64,000 nucleotides of DNA, from NCBI GenBank assembly GCA_016592635.1, contig AP023240.1, positions 2,831,630-2,895,629 on the forward strand. Reading direction: 5' to 3'. The stretch's first letter is position 1. Each line of letters begins with the position of its first letter. Below, in pieces: positions 45,738 to 54,505 of this stretch. This DNA comes from Methyloprofundus sp. (GTDB taxonomy: Bacteria; Pseudomonadota; Gammaproteobacteria; Methylococcales; Methylomonadaceae). The notes below the pieces were generated by a model, which ran no database searches, was not told the origin of the DNA, and saw only the letters and a program-made list of their open reading frames with translations. The translations under genes were made by a program, and so were the position numbers.

Positions 45738-46178
45738 CTAGCCAAAGTTTATCTGCACACCATCAGGCAGTTTATCAATACTGATATTACGTCCTGCTCC
45801 AGAATTCGTTAAACTCAACACAACATCAGGCATATCCAAATAACCTTCCCCTTGCTCGGGCCACTCAATAAAACAAATACTCCGCTCCTGCAAATAGTCA
45901 CGGATACCAATCCATTCCAACTCTTCCGGGTCGACCAGTCGATACAAATCAAAGTGCAAAAACAGTCGTTTATTAATCTTATATTCTTCCACTATATTAT
46001 AAGTAGGACTTTTAACCGTGCCTTGATGACCTGCTGCCCGTAAAAAACCACGCACTAAGGTGGTCTTGCCCGCACCTAAATCACCATGTAAAAAAACCAG
46101 ACATTTTTCAGGCAAGGCATGAAATAATGCCGCGCCAAAGGCTGCGGTCGCTGCTTCGTTATCTAAACTATATTGCAT
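45738..46178 (-). CDS. tsaE: tRNA t6A biosynthesis ATPase TsaE
   Basis: The 146-residue P-loop protein has Walker A GDLGAGKTTLVRGF and the conserved SPTYNIVEEY and HFDLYRLVDPEELEWIGI. With TsaB, TsaC and TsaD it makes N6-threonylcarbamoyl-adenosine at position 37 of ANN-decoding tRNAs; TsaE supplies ATP hydrolysis. Its ATG overlaps the nnrDE stop as TAATG, so the genes are translationally coupled, as in E. coli. Confidence 0.96.
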   Translation of the reverse strand: MQYSLDNEAATAAFGAALFHALPEKCLVFLHGDLGAGKTTLVRGFLRAAGHQGTVKSPTYNIVEEYKINKRLFLHFDLYRLVDPEELEWIGIRDYLQERSICFIEWPEQGEGYLDMPDVVLSLTNSGAGRNISIDKLPDGVQINFG

Positions 46179-47641
46179 TAATCATTAACCACTACACGTA
46201 AAAATTGTAAAACTTCACTGGCGCGCAAACCACGCTCACCTTTCTGCTTAGCCGCCTTGTCAGCCGCCAAGCCATGTAAATATACACCTATTTTGGCTGC
46301 CTCCAACAAAGTATATTTTTGTGCCAACAAAGCCCCTATTATGCCCGCCAACACATCCCCCATACCACCTGAAGCCATTCCGGGATTACCCGTGGTATTC
46401 ACATAAACATGCTCTCCCGCAGTCACCAAAGTGCCTGCACCTTTTAGAATACAAACACCACCATATTGTTTCTGCAGCGCACGTACCGCCCAAAACCGAT
46501 CTTGTAAAATATCAGCAGTCGTACAATTTAATAAGCGCGCCGCCTCACCAGGGTGTGGTGTTAATACCCAATTATCTGCATAACAAGGGGATTCAGCTAA
46601 TAAATTCAGCGCATCCGCATCAATAACCTTAGGCATATTATACTGAATTAACTCAGCCCATAGCTCTTTAGCCCATGCTGTTTGCCCCAATCCTGGCCCC
46701 AATACCAAAACAGTTACTTTATCTAATAAAGCAGTTATATCACTAACTTGATTAAGCGCATATCCCATTAACTCAGGGCAAGCAAGGTGTATTTGTTGCG
46801 CATGCTGCTTACGGGTAGCAACACTGACTAATCCGGAACCTGCATTTAAAGCTGCTTCAGCCGCCAACATAGCGGCTCCAGCATAGCCATAATCGCCACC
46901 TACTACCAAAACATGCCCAAAATAGCCTTTATGCGCGCAAGCAGAACGCTTAGCCAACTTTTGCATAGACAACAAGCTTACTTGGCAATCTTCTGTTGCT
47001 ATTATCTCCGCTCCCACTTGCAAATCAGCAAACAATATTTGCCCACAATAATCAGCCGCCAAACCAGTAAACAGCCCTTGCTTTAAAACAATAAACGTAA
47101 TGGTCATACCAGCCTGCACAACACAACCCATCACATTACCTGTATCTGCATTTAAGCCCGACGGTATATCGACTGCTAAAACTTGCGCACTTAAATTATT
47201 CACATAATCTATAGCCATAGCAAAACTACCCATAACAGGGCGATCGAGTCCGGTACCTAATAAAGCATCCACCACCAAGTCAACTGCATCAAGACTAGCA
47301 AAGTCGTGTAGAACCACACCGCCTACCTCAACAAAGGCTTGATGAGCAAGCGCAGCATCACCCGCTAATTTCTCAATCGCTCCTACAGCAACCAATTGCA
47401 CCTGATACCCCGATTGCAAAGCGAACTTGGCAATTAAATAGCCATCGCCGGCGTTATTACCTGCACCACATACGATTAATAGTTTTTTAACCATTGGAAA
47501 ATGCGTTTGTATGGCAGCAAAACCAGCTTCAGCCGCAGCCGTCATTAATTGCAAGTCGGAGATGGGTATTTGTTGCTGCGCTTTGCGATCTATATCCCGT
47601 GCTTGCTGTGCAGAAAAAAGTTCTATTGGTAAAGTTTGCAT
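46178..47641 (-). CDS. nnr: Bifunctional NAD(P)HX epimerase/dehydratase
   Basis: The product repairs hydrated NAD(P)H. The N-terminal YjeF epimerase (about residues 1-210) has VCGAGNNAGDGYLIA. The C-terminal ADP-dependent dehydratase (about 225-485) has VLTPHPGEAARLL, LKGAGTLV and the nucleotide-binding GNPGMASGGMGDVLAGIIGAL. At 487 residues from the ATG at 47641 both domains are complete; a TTG at 47656 would add five residues. It lies between queG (divergent) and tsaE, the classical gammaproteobacterial arrangement. Confidence 0.96.
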   Translation of the reverse strand: MQTLPIELFSAQQARDIDRKAQQQIPISDLQLMTAAAEAGFAAIQTHFPMVKKLLIVCGAGNNAGDGYLIAKFALQSGYQVQLVAVGAIEKLAGDAALAHQAFVEVGGVVLHDFASLDAVDLVVDALLGTGLDRPVMGSFAMAIDYVNNLSAQVLAVDIPSGLNADTGNVMGCVVQAGMTITFIVLKQGLFTGLAADYCGQILFADLQVGAEIIATEDCQVSLLSMQKLAKRSACAHKGYFGHVLVVGGDYGYAGAAMLAAEAALNAGSGLVSVATRKQHAQQIHLACPELMGYALNQVSDITALLDKVTVLVLGPGLGQTAWAKELWAELIQYNMPKVIDADALNLLAESPCYADNWVLTPHPGEAARLLNCTTADILQDRFWAVRALQKQYGGVCILKGAGTLVTAGEHVYVNTTGNPGMASGGMGDVLAGIIGALLAQKYTLLEAAKIGVYLHGLAADKAAKQKGERGLRASEVLQFLRVVVND

Positions 47642-47735
47642 AAACTGTTCTGTCAATTTTCACCCATTAATAATGCGGATACGTTTAAAATAAGCGTATC
47701 ACAAGAAATCGTCACCCTTAAATAGTCATTATAGA

Positions 47736-48779
47736 ATGGAACCCGCAATCAATGAACTGCCCCAACAAATAAAACAATGGGGCATGCAACTAGGATTTCA
47801 GCAAGTAGGTATCACTGACACTAATTTACAGCAAGCCGAACAACGTTTAGCAAGTTGGCTGGCGCAAGGTTATCATGCAGATATGGACTATATGCATAAG
47901 CACGGCTTAAAACGTAGTCGTCCTGCTCTATTACAACCCGACACCATCAGCATTATTTCAGTACGTATGGATTACCTTCCTGAAGCCGCTCAGGAAATTG
48001 AAAATACCCTAAATAATCCAGTTGCCGCGTTTATTTCCCGCTATGCCTTAGGCCGTGATTACCATAAAGTATTGCGTAAACGCTTACAAAAATTAGCTCA
48101 GCGTATTGAACAAGAAGTAGGCATATTTGGCTATCGTGCTTTTGTGGATTCAGCACCTGTATTAGAAAAAGCCATTGCCGAAAAAGCGGGCTTAGGTTGG
48201 ATAGGAAAACACAGTAATATTATCAATCGCAAAGCGGGTTCTTGGTTTTTTTTAGGGGAAATCTATACTTCTCTACCGTTAACACTTGATACAAGAAGTG
48301 ATAACCACTGCGGAAAGTGCACGGCTTGTATTGATATATGCCCAACACAAGCCATTGTCGCCCCCTACCAAGTGGATGCCAGAAAATGCATTTCTTATCT
48401 AACTATTGAATTAAAAGGCTCTATCCCTATTGAATATCGAGCGTTAATGGGCAATCGTATTTATGGCTGTGACGATTGTCAGTTAATTTGCCCGTGGAAT
48501 CGTTTTGCCCGTCTCAGTACTGAAACAGATTTTAACCCTAGACATAACTTAAATGCCCCCCATCTGATAGAACTCTTTAATTGGACTGAGCAAGAATTTT
48601 TAAGCAAAACTGAAGGCTCTGCTATTAGGCGGATTGGTTATGAACAGTGGTTACGTAATATTGCGGTTGCGCTGGGTAATGTGCCTGCTTCGGATAGGAT
48701 AAAACAGACTTTATCTAGCAAACTTCTGCATCCATCTGAGTTAGTCAAAGAACATGTACTTTGGGCATTAAAAGCCTAA
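47736..48779 (+). CDS. queG: Epoxyqueuosine reductase QueG
   Basis: The 347-residue enzyme removes the epoxide oxygen of epoxyqueuosine in tRNA, the last step of queuosine synthesis, with a cobalamin and two [4Fe-4S] clusters. The cluster motifs are CGKCTACIDICPTQAI and CDDCQLICPWN. The family block FVDSAPVLEKAIAEKAGLGWIGKH is intact, and a C-terminal HEAT-like helix pair closes the protein. It is divergent from nnrDE, with about 95 bases between the starts. Confidence 0.96.
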   Translation: MEPAINELPQQIKQWGMQLGFQQVGITDTNLQQAEQRLASWLAQGYHADMDYMHKHGLKRSRPALLQPDTISIISVRMDYLPEAAQEIENTLNNPVAAFISRYALGRDYHKVLRKRLQKLAQRIEQEVGIFGYRAFVDSAPVLEKAIAEKAGLGWIGKHSNIINRKAGSWFFLGEIYTSLPLTLDTRSDNHCGKCTACIDICPTQAIVAPYQVDARKCISYLTIELKGSIPIEYRALMGNRIYGCDDCQLICPWNRFARLSTETDFNPRHNLNAPHLIELFNWTEQEFLSKTEGSAIRRIGYEQWLRNIAVALGNVPASDRIKQTLSSKLLHPSELVKEHVLWALKA

Positions 48780-49225
48780 TTATCAAAAAATGACTGATAA
48801 AAAAACACAAAAGAAGAATTACTTTATACACTAGAGCAGCTAACCTAGCATAGAAACCTTAGTTACTAGACCATCAACAGGTTAAAGACATGATTGAATA
48901 GCTATAGATCAGATACTGTCAGCATTTTTTACAGTCTAAAAACTACGTAACATCAATCACTAAGCCTTTATTTTTATAAACAAACACCTCTGCTTTATCC
49001 CTCCACAAGGCACAGAAATACCCCAAAAAAGCATTATAACCACCACTAGAGTGTCTAGTTTTTTTACACTAATATCATTTAAAAAACATAATTAACAAAC
49101 TAGACTAAGTAACAACCTGAATAATATATAAAATAAATAACATGGTGCGTTTTTTGCTTTATACACTTCGAATAGTTATATAACTATCAAAAAATAATTA
49201 GCAATAACATAATCAAGGAATAATC
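48780..49225. other. Regulatory spacer ahead of the PEP-CTERM gene
   Basis: This 446-base gap holds no coding frame. It contains an inverted repeat GTCTAGTTT (49053-49061) and AAACTAGAC (49097-49105), then a sigma-54-like promoter (49143-49158), then a perfect 16-base palindrome ATAGTTATATAACTAT (49172-49187). Together these look like an activator-dependent promoter region. Nothing else was recognised in its first 270 bases. Confidence 0.6.
49143..49158 (+). promoter_or_regulatory. Sigma-54-like promoter of the PEP-CTERM gene
   Basis: TGGTGCGTTTTTTGCT carries a perfect -12 TTGCT and a good -24 TGGTGCG with GG and GC 12 bases apart. It predicts a start near 49169 and a leader of about 57 bases. 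PEP-CTERM genes in other bacteria are known to be under RpoN with the PrsK/PrsR pair. Confidence 0.75.
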
Positions 49226-50848
49226 ATGAAAATAAGACGGAATGCAGGCTTTTTAACTATTCTACCTGTAGTATTAGGTGGCTTTAGTTTAAATGCAGTC
49301 GCTGCTACTAGCATTGAACCCACTCTGCCAACAGGAAAAGTCTATAATTTTACAGCAGATCTTAATTATAGCTTTTCTGACCTGACTTTACAGATAAGTG
49401 ACCTTAACAACGATTACATGGGATATATGATGGATCTATCCCCTTATATCAACCAAGATGTGACCAGTAATTTCACCGAGGCCAATTCCAGCATCTCTGG
49501 TCAGTTCACCTATAATAGTTCAGCACAGCCAACAAGCATATATATTTCTGACACTTATAACCGAACAACATATGATGCAAGCAATGAATCCTTTACGCTT
49601 AATCTAAGTTCTGAAAACGGGGAAACAGGGCAGGTTTTTGTAGGAGAAGGTTCTAGCGGGTATGGCTCTAAGAGTACGACTGTAGCAACTGGCACCCCCT
49701 CTGCTCCTGGCACTGACTATCAAAATTTTCGAATTTCTAGCTATAGTGGAACAAGCCCTAATGTAACACTAAGTAACTCATCAAACTTCGATTGTGAATT
49801 TGGCCCCTGTGGTGATGGAGGCAGCTATTTTATTCAAGATTATCGCCCTCACGACGACCCCAACTTAGGGGTAAATGGTGATCTCCCAGAATTTTTTGCA
49901 GATATAGAATCATTTAGTTTTGAACTATTCCCCTCCTTTGGTTTTGATGAGCCATCTTCTGGCGATCTAACATACCAACTAGCGGGTGTCAGCATGAGCC
50001 TCTACTTTGATGGACATGACAACCTGCCCACGGATAACTCATTACCCGACACACTCCCTACGCTCGCCGAGTCTAGACAGGCTAATTTAAGCCTCTCCTT
50101 TAACACAGACTTATCAGATACTATGTACAGCAACGAAGTCGGCATTTGGGATATCCAATTTACTGAGGATAGCCCTATCAATGATATGCTTGATGAAAAT
50201 GACTACTGGGATTACCATTACAACAAAGAAATGCAACTACAGGATTTTTTAAACTACTCGTACCTAGAAGGTTATGCAGATATAGGCTATACACTTACTG
50301 AATTTGAAGCTCTAGCCGATGGGCTAACACCCGATACACCTCTGCTCCCTGATACAGATACCAACAATACTGATGATAGTATTTTTGAATTCACATTCGA
50401 TAGCAATGACACAGGCTTTACCTTTATTGACCCTTTTGTAGCATATGGTTACGATTATGAAATCCTTACGGGTACTAACTTCTTTACTGACGTTTTATTA
50501 CCCGTCGATTTTGGTGTAGGCAACCAATTTGATTTATGGCTGGATAACGGCTCTGGAGTCCTAGCTGATTCAGGCATAGACCTTACCGGGGGCATTGCAT
50601 ACAACTTCACCGATCCACTAGGTATCGACAAGTTTGGCATTAGAGGTATTGATACTGACTTATTACTCGACCCTAATGACCCACTAGCCTTTATTACTGG
50701 CCTAAATTTTGTTGTTCCAGGTGCACCAGTCAATATGTCCCAAACAGCGGTGACTGTCTTTGTTGCCGATACCGTCCCTGCTCCCACAACATTAATACTA
50801 TTAATGTCAGGCATAATAGGCTTCGCTGTACGTCAACGCAAAGTTTAA
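49226..50848 (+). CDS. PEP-CTERM surface protein
   Basis: The 540-residue acidic protein has a signal peptide (about residues 1-27, ending AVAA). A long low-lysine, Asp/Ser/Thr-rich beta-type body follows, and a C-terminal sorting signal VPAPTTLILLMSGIIGFAVRQRKV: a Pro-Ala-Pro motif, a hydrophobic helix and a basic end. This is the tripartite PEP-CTERM signal cut by exosortase, which is encoded at 23191. The mature protein probably ends up in the extracellular matrix with polysaccharide. The body has no domain I recognise. It stands alone, has AAGGA before the ATG and a sigma-54-like promoter. Confidence 0.88.
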   Translation: MKIRRNAGFLTILPVVLGGFSLNAVAATSIEPTLPTGKVYNFTADLNYSFSDLTLQISDLNNDYMGYMMDLSPYINQDVTSNFTEANSSISGQFTYNSSAQPTSIYISDTYNRTTYDASNESFTLNLSSENGETGQVFVGEGSSGYGSKSTTVATGTPSAPGTDYQNFRISSYSGTSPNVTLSNSSNFDCEFGPCGDGGSYFIQDYRPHDDPNLGVNGDLPEFFADIESFSFELFPSFGFDEPSSGDLTYQLAGVSMSLYFDGHDNLPTDNSLPDTLPTLAESRQANLSLSFNTDLSDTMYSNEVGIWDIQFTEDSPINDMLDENDYWDYHYNKEMQLQDFLNYSYLEGYADIGYTLTEFEALADGLTPDTPLLPDTDTNNTDDSIFEFTFDSNDTGFTFIDPFVAYGYDYEILTGTNFFTDVLLPVDFGVGNQFDLWLDNGSGVLADSGIDLTGGIAYNFTDPLGIDKFGIRGIDTDLLLDPNDPLAFITGLNFVVPGAPVNMSQTAVTVFVADTVPAPTTLILLMSGIIGFAVRQRKV

Positions 50849-50858
50849 GGATCATTCC

Positions 50859-50922
50859 ATTGTAGGAGGGGCTTTTAGCCGCGACCTGTTTTATAGTCGC
50901 GACTAAAAGCCCCTCCTACAAT
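50859..50922. repeat. GTAG-type REP hairpin between convergent genes
   Basis: Arms of 27 bases (50859-50885 and 50896-50922) with one mismatch surround a 10-base loop. The arm begins ATTGTAGGAGGGGCTTTTAG, the form of GTAG-starting REP elements of gammaproteobacteria. It overlaps the last codons and the stop of uvrD and follows the PEP-CTERM stop by 10 bases, so it can serve as terminator for both. Confidence 0.85.
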
Positions 50923-53087
50923 ACATCTAGCTTGGCATAAGACAACATCAACCATTTCATTCCAGCAGTGGCAAAATTAATCTGCACACGCTCTTGTGCA
51001 CCTTGCCCATCAACCTGCAAGATCACCCCTTCACCAAATTTCACATGACTCACGCGTTGCCCCAACTTATAACGACCACTAGAACTTGGTGCAACCTTGC
51101 CTTTCTTTTTCGGCACGACTGCAACAGGCTTCGTCACATTAGCGCGTAAACGAATTTCCTGTAACTGCTCTGCCGGAATTTCTTTTAAAAATCGTGAAGG
51201 TCTTGGGTAATTTTCCTTACCATATAAACGTCGTGATTCCGCATAACTTATATAGAGTAATTGCATCGCTCGAGTCATCCCCACATAACACAAGCGTCGC
51301 TCTTCTTCTAAACGACCTGGATCATCGACTGATTGCTGCGAAGGAAATAACCCTTCTTCTAGACCTACCATAAAGACCATTGGAAACTCCAGCCCTTTAG
51401 CACTATGCATAGTCATTAACTGCACGCAATCCTCAAAGTCATCACCTTGCGCATCACCTGATTCTAAAGCCGCATGCGCTAAAAATACATCCAGTTCACT
51501 AGCCCCTTCAGCACTCTCCTCATCATATTCAAATTGGCGCGCTGCATTGACCAGTTCTTCTAAGTTTTCTACTCGCGCTTCGCCTTTATCGCCCTTCTCT
51601 TTTTTATGAAAGGCAATCAAACCGCTGGATTCAATTACCAACTTCACTTGCTCATACAAATCCAAACCGTCAGACTCTTTGATCAACTTATTAATCAAAA
51701 CAGCAAAGCCTTTTAGAGCGTTAGCAGCACGCGGCGTAAAATGCTCTGTTTTAATAAGTTCAACCATGGCCGCCCATAAAGTCAGCTCTTCACGTTTAGC
51801 AAGTTGCCGAATTTCATCAATGGTCTTAGCACCCACGCCACGAGTTGGGGTATTAATAATGCGTTCAAAAGCCGCATCATTATCTTTATGTGCCATTAGG
51901 TATAAATAAGCCAAGGCATTTTTGATTTCCATGCGATCAAAAAAGCGTAAGCCACCATAAACTCGATACGGTGTACCCGTGGCCATTAATTTTTCTTCAA
52001 ATTGCCGCGATTGCGCATTGGAGCGGTACAGAATAGCAACACCAGCACGTAAATTGCCTTCTGCTACCCACTTCCTGATCCGTTCAACGACAAAATATGC
52101 TTCATCTTGTTCATTAAAAGCAGAATATAAGGAAATTAAATCACCATCACCACTATCAGTACGCAACTCTTTGCCCATACGCCCTTCATTACAGGCAATC
52201 AGTGCATTGGAGGCTTTTAAAATATTGCCTGTAGAACGGTAATTCTGCTCTAAGCGCACTAACTGATGATTAGGGTATTGCTTTTGAAAATTGAACATAT
52301 TTTCAATTTTGGCACCGCGCCAACCATAAATGGATTGATCATCATCACCAACCACAAATAAATTATCTTGGCCATCCGTTAATAATCGTAACCACGCATA
52401 TTGAATAGTATTGGTATCTTGAAATTCATCCACATGCACATGTTTAAAGCGATCACGGTAAAAAGCTAATAATTCAGCATTATCACGTAAGGTTTCATGG
52501 GCTTTTAATAATAACTCTGCAAAATCCACCAAGCCAGAACGTGCGCATAAATCTTCATAAGCTCGATAGATTGATAGCTGCACTTGTAGGTATATATCTT
52601 GTGTCTCCGGAATATCTTTGGCACGAATGCCTTCATCTTTTTGCGCATTAATAAACCAGACCATTTGCTTAGGCGGCCAACGTTTATCATCAATCTGCAT
52701 TGACTTCATTAAGCGCTTGATCAAACGCAGCTGATCATCTGAGTCAATCACTTGAAAGGTGTTTGGTAACTTAGCCTCTTCACTATGCTGGCGTAAAAAT
52801 CGGTGCGCCAAACCATGAAAGGTACCTATCCACATAGAACGTGCAGAAATATTGAGTAAGTCTTCTACCCGCCCACGCATTTCTTTGGCCGCTTTATTGG
52901 TAAAGGTCACCGCCAGAATATTATGCGGTGAAATATGCTCTATTTTAATTAACCAGGCAATACGATGTACCAACACTCGCGTTTTACCACTACCTGCTCC
53001 CGCCAATACCAGCATAGCACGAGTAGGCGCAGACACAGCTTGTCGTTGCGCATCGTTTAAAGAATCAATAATTGCCGTTACATCCAT
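50916..53087 (-). CDS. uvrD: DNA helicase II UvrD
   Basis: The 723-residue superfamily 1 helicase unwinds DNA 3'-5' in nucleotide excision and mismatch repair. It has Walker A AGAGSGKTR with K35, GTFHGLAHRFLR, the Walker B VDEFQDTN, VGDDDQSIYGWRGA and the late motifs VQLMTMHSAKGLEF and EEERRLCYVGMTRA. A C-terminal tail with HVKFGEGVILQVDG is the tudor-like UvrD/PcrA end. Length and all motifs fit UvrD better than Rep. The final codons are part of a REP hairpin. Confidence 0.95.
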   Translation of the reverse strand: MDVTAIIDSLNDAQRQAVSAPTRAMLVLAGAGSGKTRVLVHRIAWLIKIEHISPHNILAVTFTNKAAKEMRGRVEDLLNISARSMWIGTFHGLAHRFLRQHSEEAKLPNTFQVIDSDDQLRLIKRLMKSMQIDDKRWPPKQMVWFINAQKDEGIRAKDIPETQDIYLQVQLSIYRAYEDLCARSGLVDFAELLLKAHETLRDNAELLAFYRDRFKHVHVDEFQDTNTIQYAWLRLLTDGQDNLFVVGDDDQSIYGWRGAKIENMFNFQKQYPNHQLVRLEQNYRSTGNILKASNALIACNEGRMGKELRTDSGDGDLISLYSAFNEQDEAYFVVERIRKWVAEGNLRAGVAILYRSNAQSRQFEEKLMATGTPYRVYGGLRFFDRMEIKNALAYLYLMAHKDNDAAFERIINTPTRGVGAKTIDEIRQLAKREELTLWAAMVELIKTEHFTPRAANALKGFAVLINKLIKESDGLDLYEQVKLVIESSGLIAFHKKEKGDKGEARVENLEELVNAARQFEYDEESAEGASELDVFLAHAALESGDAQGDDFEDCVQLMTMHSAKGLEFPMVFMVGLEEGLFPSQQSVDDPGRLEEERRLCYVGMTRAMQLLYISYAESRRLYGKENYPRPSRFLKEIPAEQLQEIRLRANVTKPVAVVPKKKGKVAPSSSGRYKLGQRVSHVKFGEGVILQVDGQGAQERVQINFATAGMKWLMLSYAKLDVL

Positions 53088-53264
53088 TAGCCAACCTACC
53101 TAAATACCAAAATAAGCTGGCTATTATACCTGAAGGCAGGCTTTAGTTTGCGGCTCGCAAATGCTTTTTGACTTTTTTTTTACTAGACACTTGCACAATT
53201 TTATTAGCCCTGTATATTTGGTGAATTACCACTTAACACAATAATAAAAAATAGGCAGAATATT

Positions 53265-53483
53265 ATGAGCTTTGATTTTAAACGCATGCTTAAATTTGAA
53301 ATTAACGTAGGCACTAAAGAGAAAAAAATACGCCTTTATGCAGGATCTGCTGCATTAGTAGTATCATTACCTCTCGCTTCGGTACCTTTATTACTAATTG
53401 GCTTAATCTTGGTTGCCACAGGCTATTCAGCTTGGTGCCCAGTTTATTCTGGTTTGGAAAAATCGACTGTTGAAGAAAGTTAA
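53265..53483 (+). CDS. DUF2892 small membrane protein
   Basis: The 72-residue protein has the DUF2892 pattern. A short N-terminal segment is followed by IRLYAGSAALVVSLPLA, a second hydrophobic stretch LLLIGLILVATGYSAWCPVYSGL with the conserved Cys-Pro, then a short tail. The same pair of helices forms the membrane part of YgaP-like rhodanese proteins, but no rhodanese is attached here. The first 20 residues are slightly longer than usual. It is divergent from uvrD. Function unknown. Confidence 0.8.
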   Translation: MSFDFKRMLKFEINVGTKEKKIRLYAGSAALVVSLPLASVPLLLIGLILVATGYSAWCPVYSGLEKSTVEES

Positions 53484-53495
53484 TTAAAGGTTTTC

Positions 53496-53587
53496 TTGTA
53501 GGTTGCGGGGGACGATAGGAACCCGCAACAATCATAGTTTATTGCCCCATTTTTGTTGGGGTTCGTTCCTCAGCCACAACCTACGAA
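53496..53587. repeat. GTAG-type palindromic repeat, family 2, copy 1
   Basis: The left part TTGTAGGTTGCGGGGGACGA and the right part (inverse TTCGTAGGTTGTGGCTGAGG) are imperfect inverted copies, each carrying AACCC...CAACAA. It lies between two convergent genes. The copy at 55821-55960 is related. Confidence 0.7.
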
Positions 53588-53631
53588 TGCCTAACTTAAT
53601 ACTATGAAACTCCCCCTGTCACAACATCCTC

Positions 53632-54372
53632 TCAAAAGAAACCAATAATCATACCTTGCCAAGCTGCTTCATTGGCATCTTGTATACCAAACTTATTTAA
53701 CCAGTACGAAAACTCAGTACCTATATAAAGAGTATCTGATTTCCAGCCAGCCAAATCACCCACATCTAATAATAATTGTGGCTGTGCCAACATAGTCACA
53801 TTGCCATGACGGTTAGTATTGGCATCTTTAATATCAATAAAACCACGAAATTTAAATTTTGTCGGCCCTAACGTAAAAGGAAAGCTCCAAACCGGAGTAT
53901 ATTGCACTCCCCAAGAATGCACGCCATCATCTTTGTAAGCCATCACATCCAGTTGCAAATAATCAAAATACTGATTGCCCAAATCAAAACTTATCCCGAC
54001 CAAATAAGCCTGAAAATTTCTCTCCGCAGGGCGATTACTCACATTAACCCCACCTGCTAAGGAAAAATCTTTTATTGGCCCTAAACTAACATCAGCACCT
54101 GTCATTTTTTGCAAACTTAGGTAAGAATACACCTCAGCATAGATTTCAAAACCGTTATTATTATACATATCGACAAAGAAAAAGTTTTTTCCATACTTCC
54201 AACCATGTGAATGCTCTACAGTAACAGTGGCACGACCTTCTTCTGCAAAAATAAAATCCCCACCATAAAGCACCTGAATATTACTAGAAGTCCATTCGAC
54301 TGGTTGCCATGCCCACACAGGAACAGCAAAAAACAAAGTAAAAAATAAGAGAGGTATTTTTTTCGCTAGCAT
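53632..54372 (-). CDS. Tsx-like outer-membrane channel (DUF5020-like)
   Basis: The 246-residue protein has a signal peptide (to about residue 21, ending VWA). Then comes a barrel typical of the nucleoside-specific channel group: WTSSNIQVLYGGDFIFAEEGRATVTVEHSHGWKYGKNFFFVDMY. It ends in phenylalanine (GMIIGFF). Family members pass nucleosides or other small solutes across the outer membrane; the exact substrate is not evident. The gene is monocistronic and convergent with the DUF2892 gene. Confidence 0.75.
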   Translation of the reverse strand: MLAKKIPLLFFTLFFAVPVWAWQPVEWTSSNIQVLYGGDFIFAEEGRATVTVEHSHGWKYGKNFFFVDMYNNNGFEIYAEVYSYLSLQKMTGADVSLGPIKDFSLAGGVNVSNRPAERNFQAYLVGISFDLGNQYFDYLQLDVMAYKDDGVHSWGVQYTPVWSFPFTLGPTKFKFRGFIDIKDANTNRHGNVTMLAQPQLLLDVGDLAGWKSDTLYIGTEFSYWLNKFGIQDANEAAWQGMIIGFF

Positions 54373-54505
54373 TATAGATAGATTAATTTACAATAAATAT
54401 TCGGCAAACAGCCACACTAGTAGTGATTGAGTATATTAACCTTTATTTAAACTAATTACTCAGTAACAACACACAGTACACCCTAATCTTTAGCCAAATT
54501 TCATT

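Noticed and set aside
48780..49142. A small gene in the spacer before the PEP-CTERM gene
   Set aside because: Only short frames without ribosome-binding sites or recognisable sequence were found.
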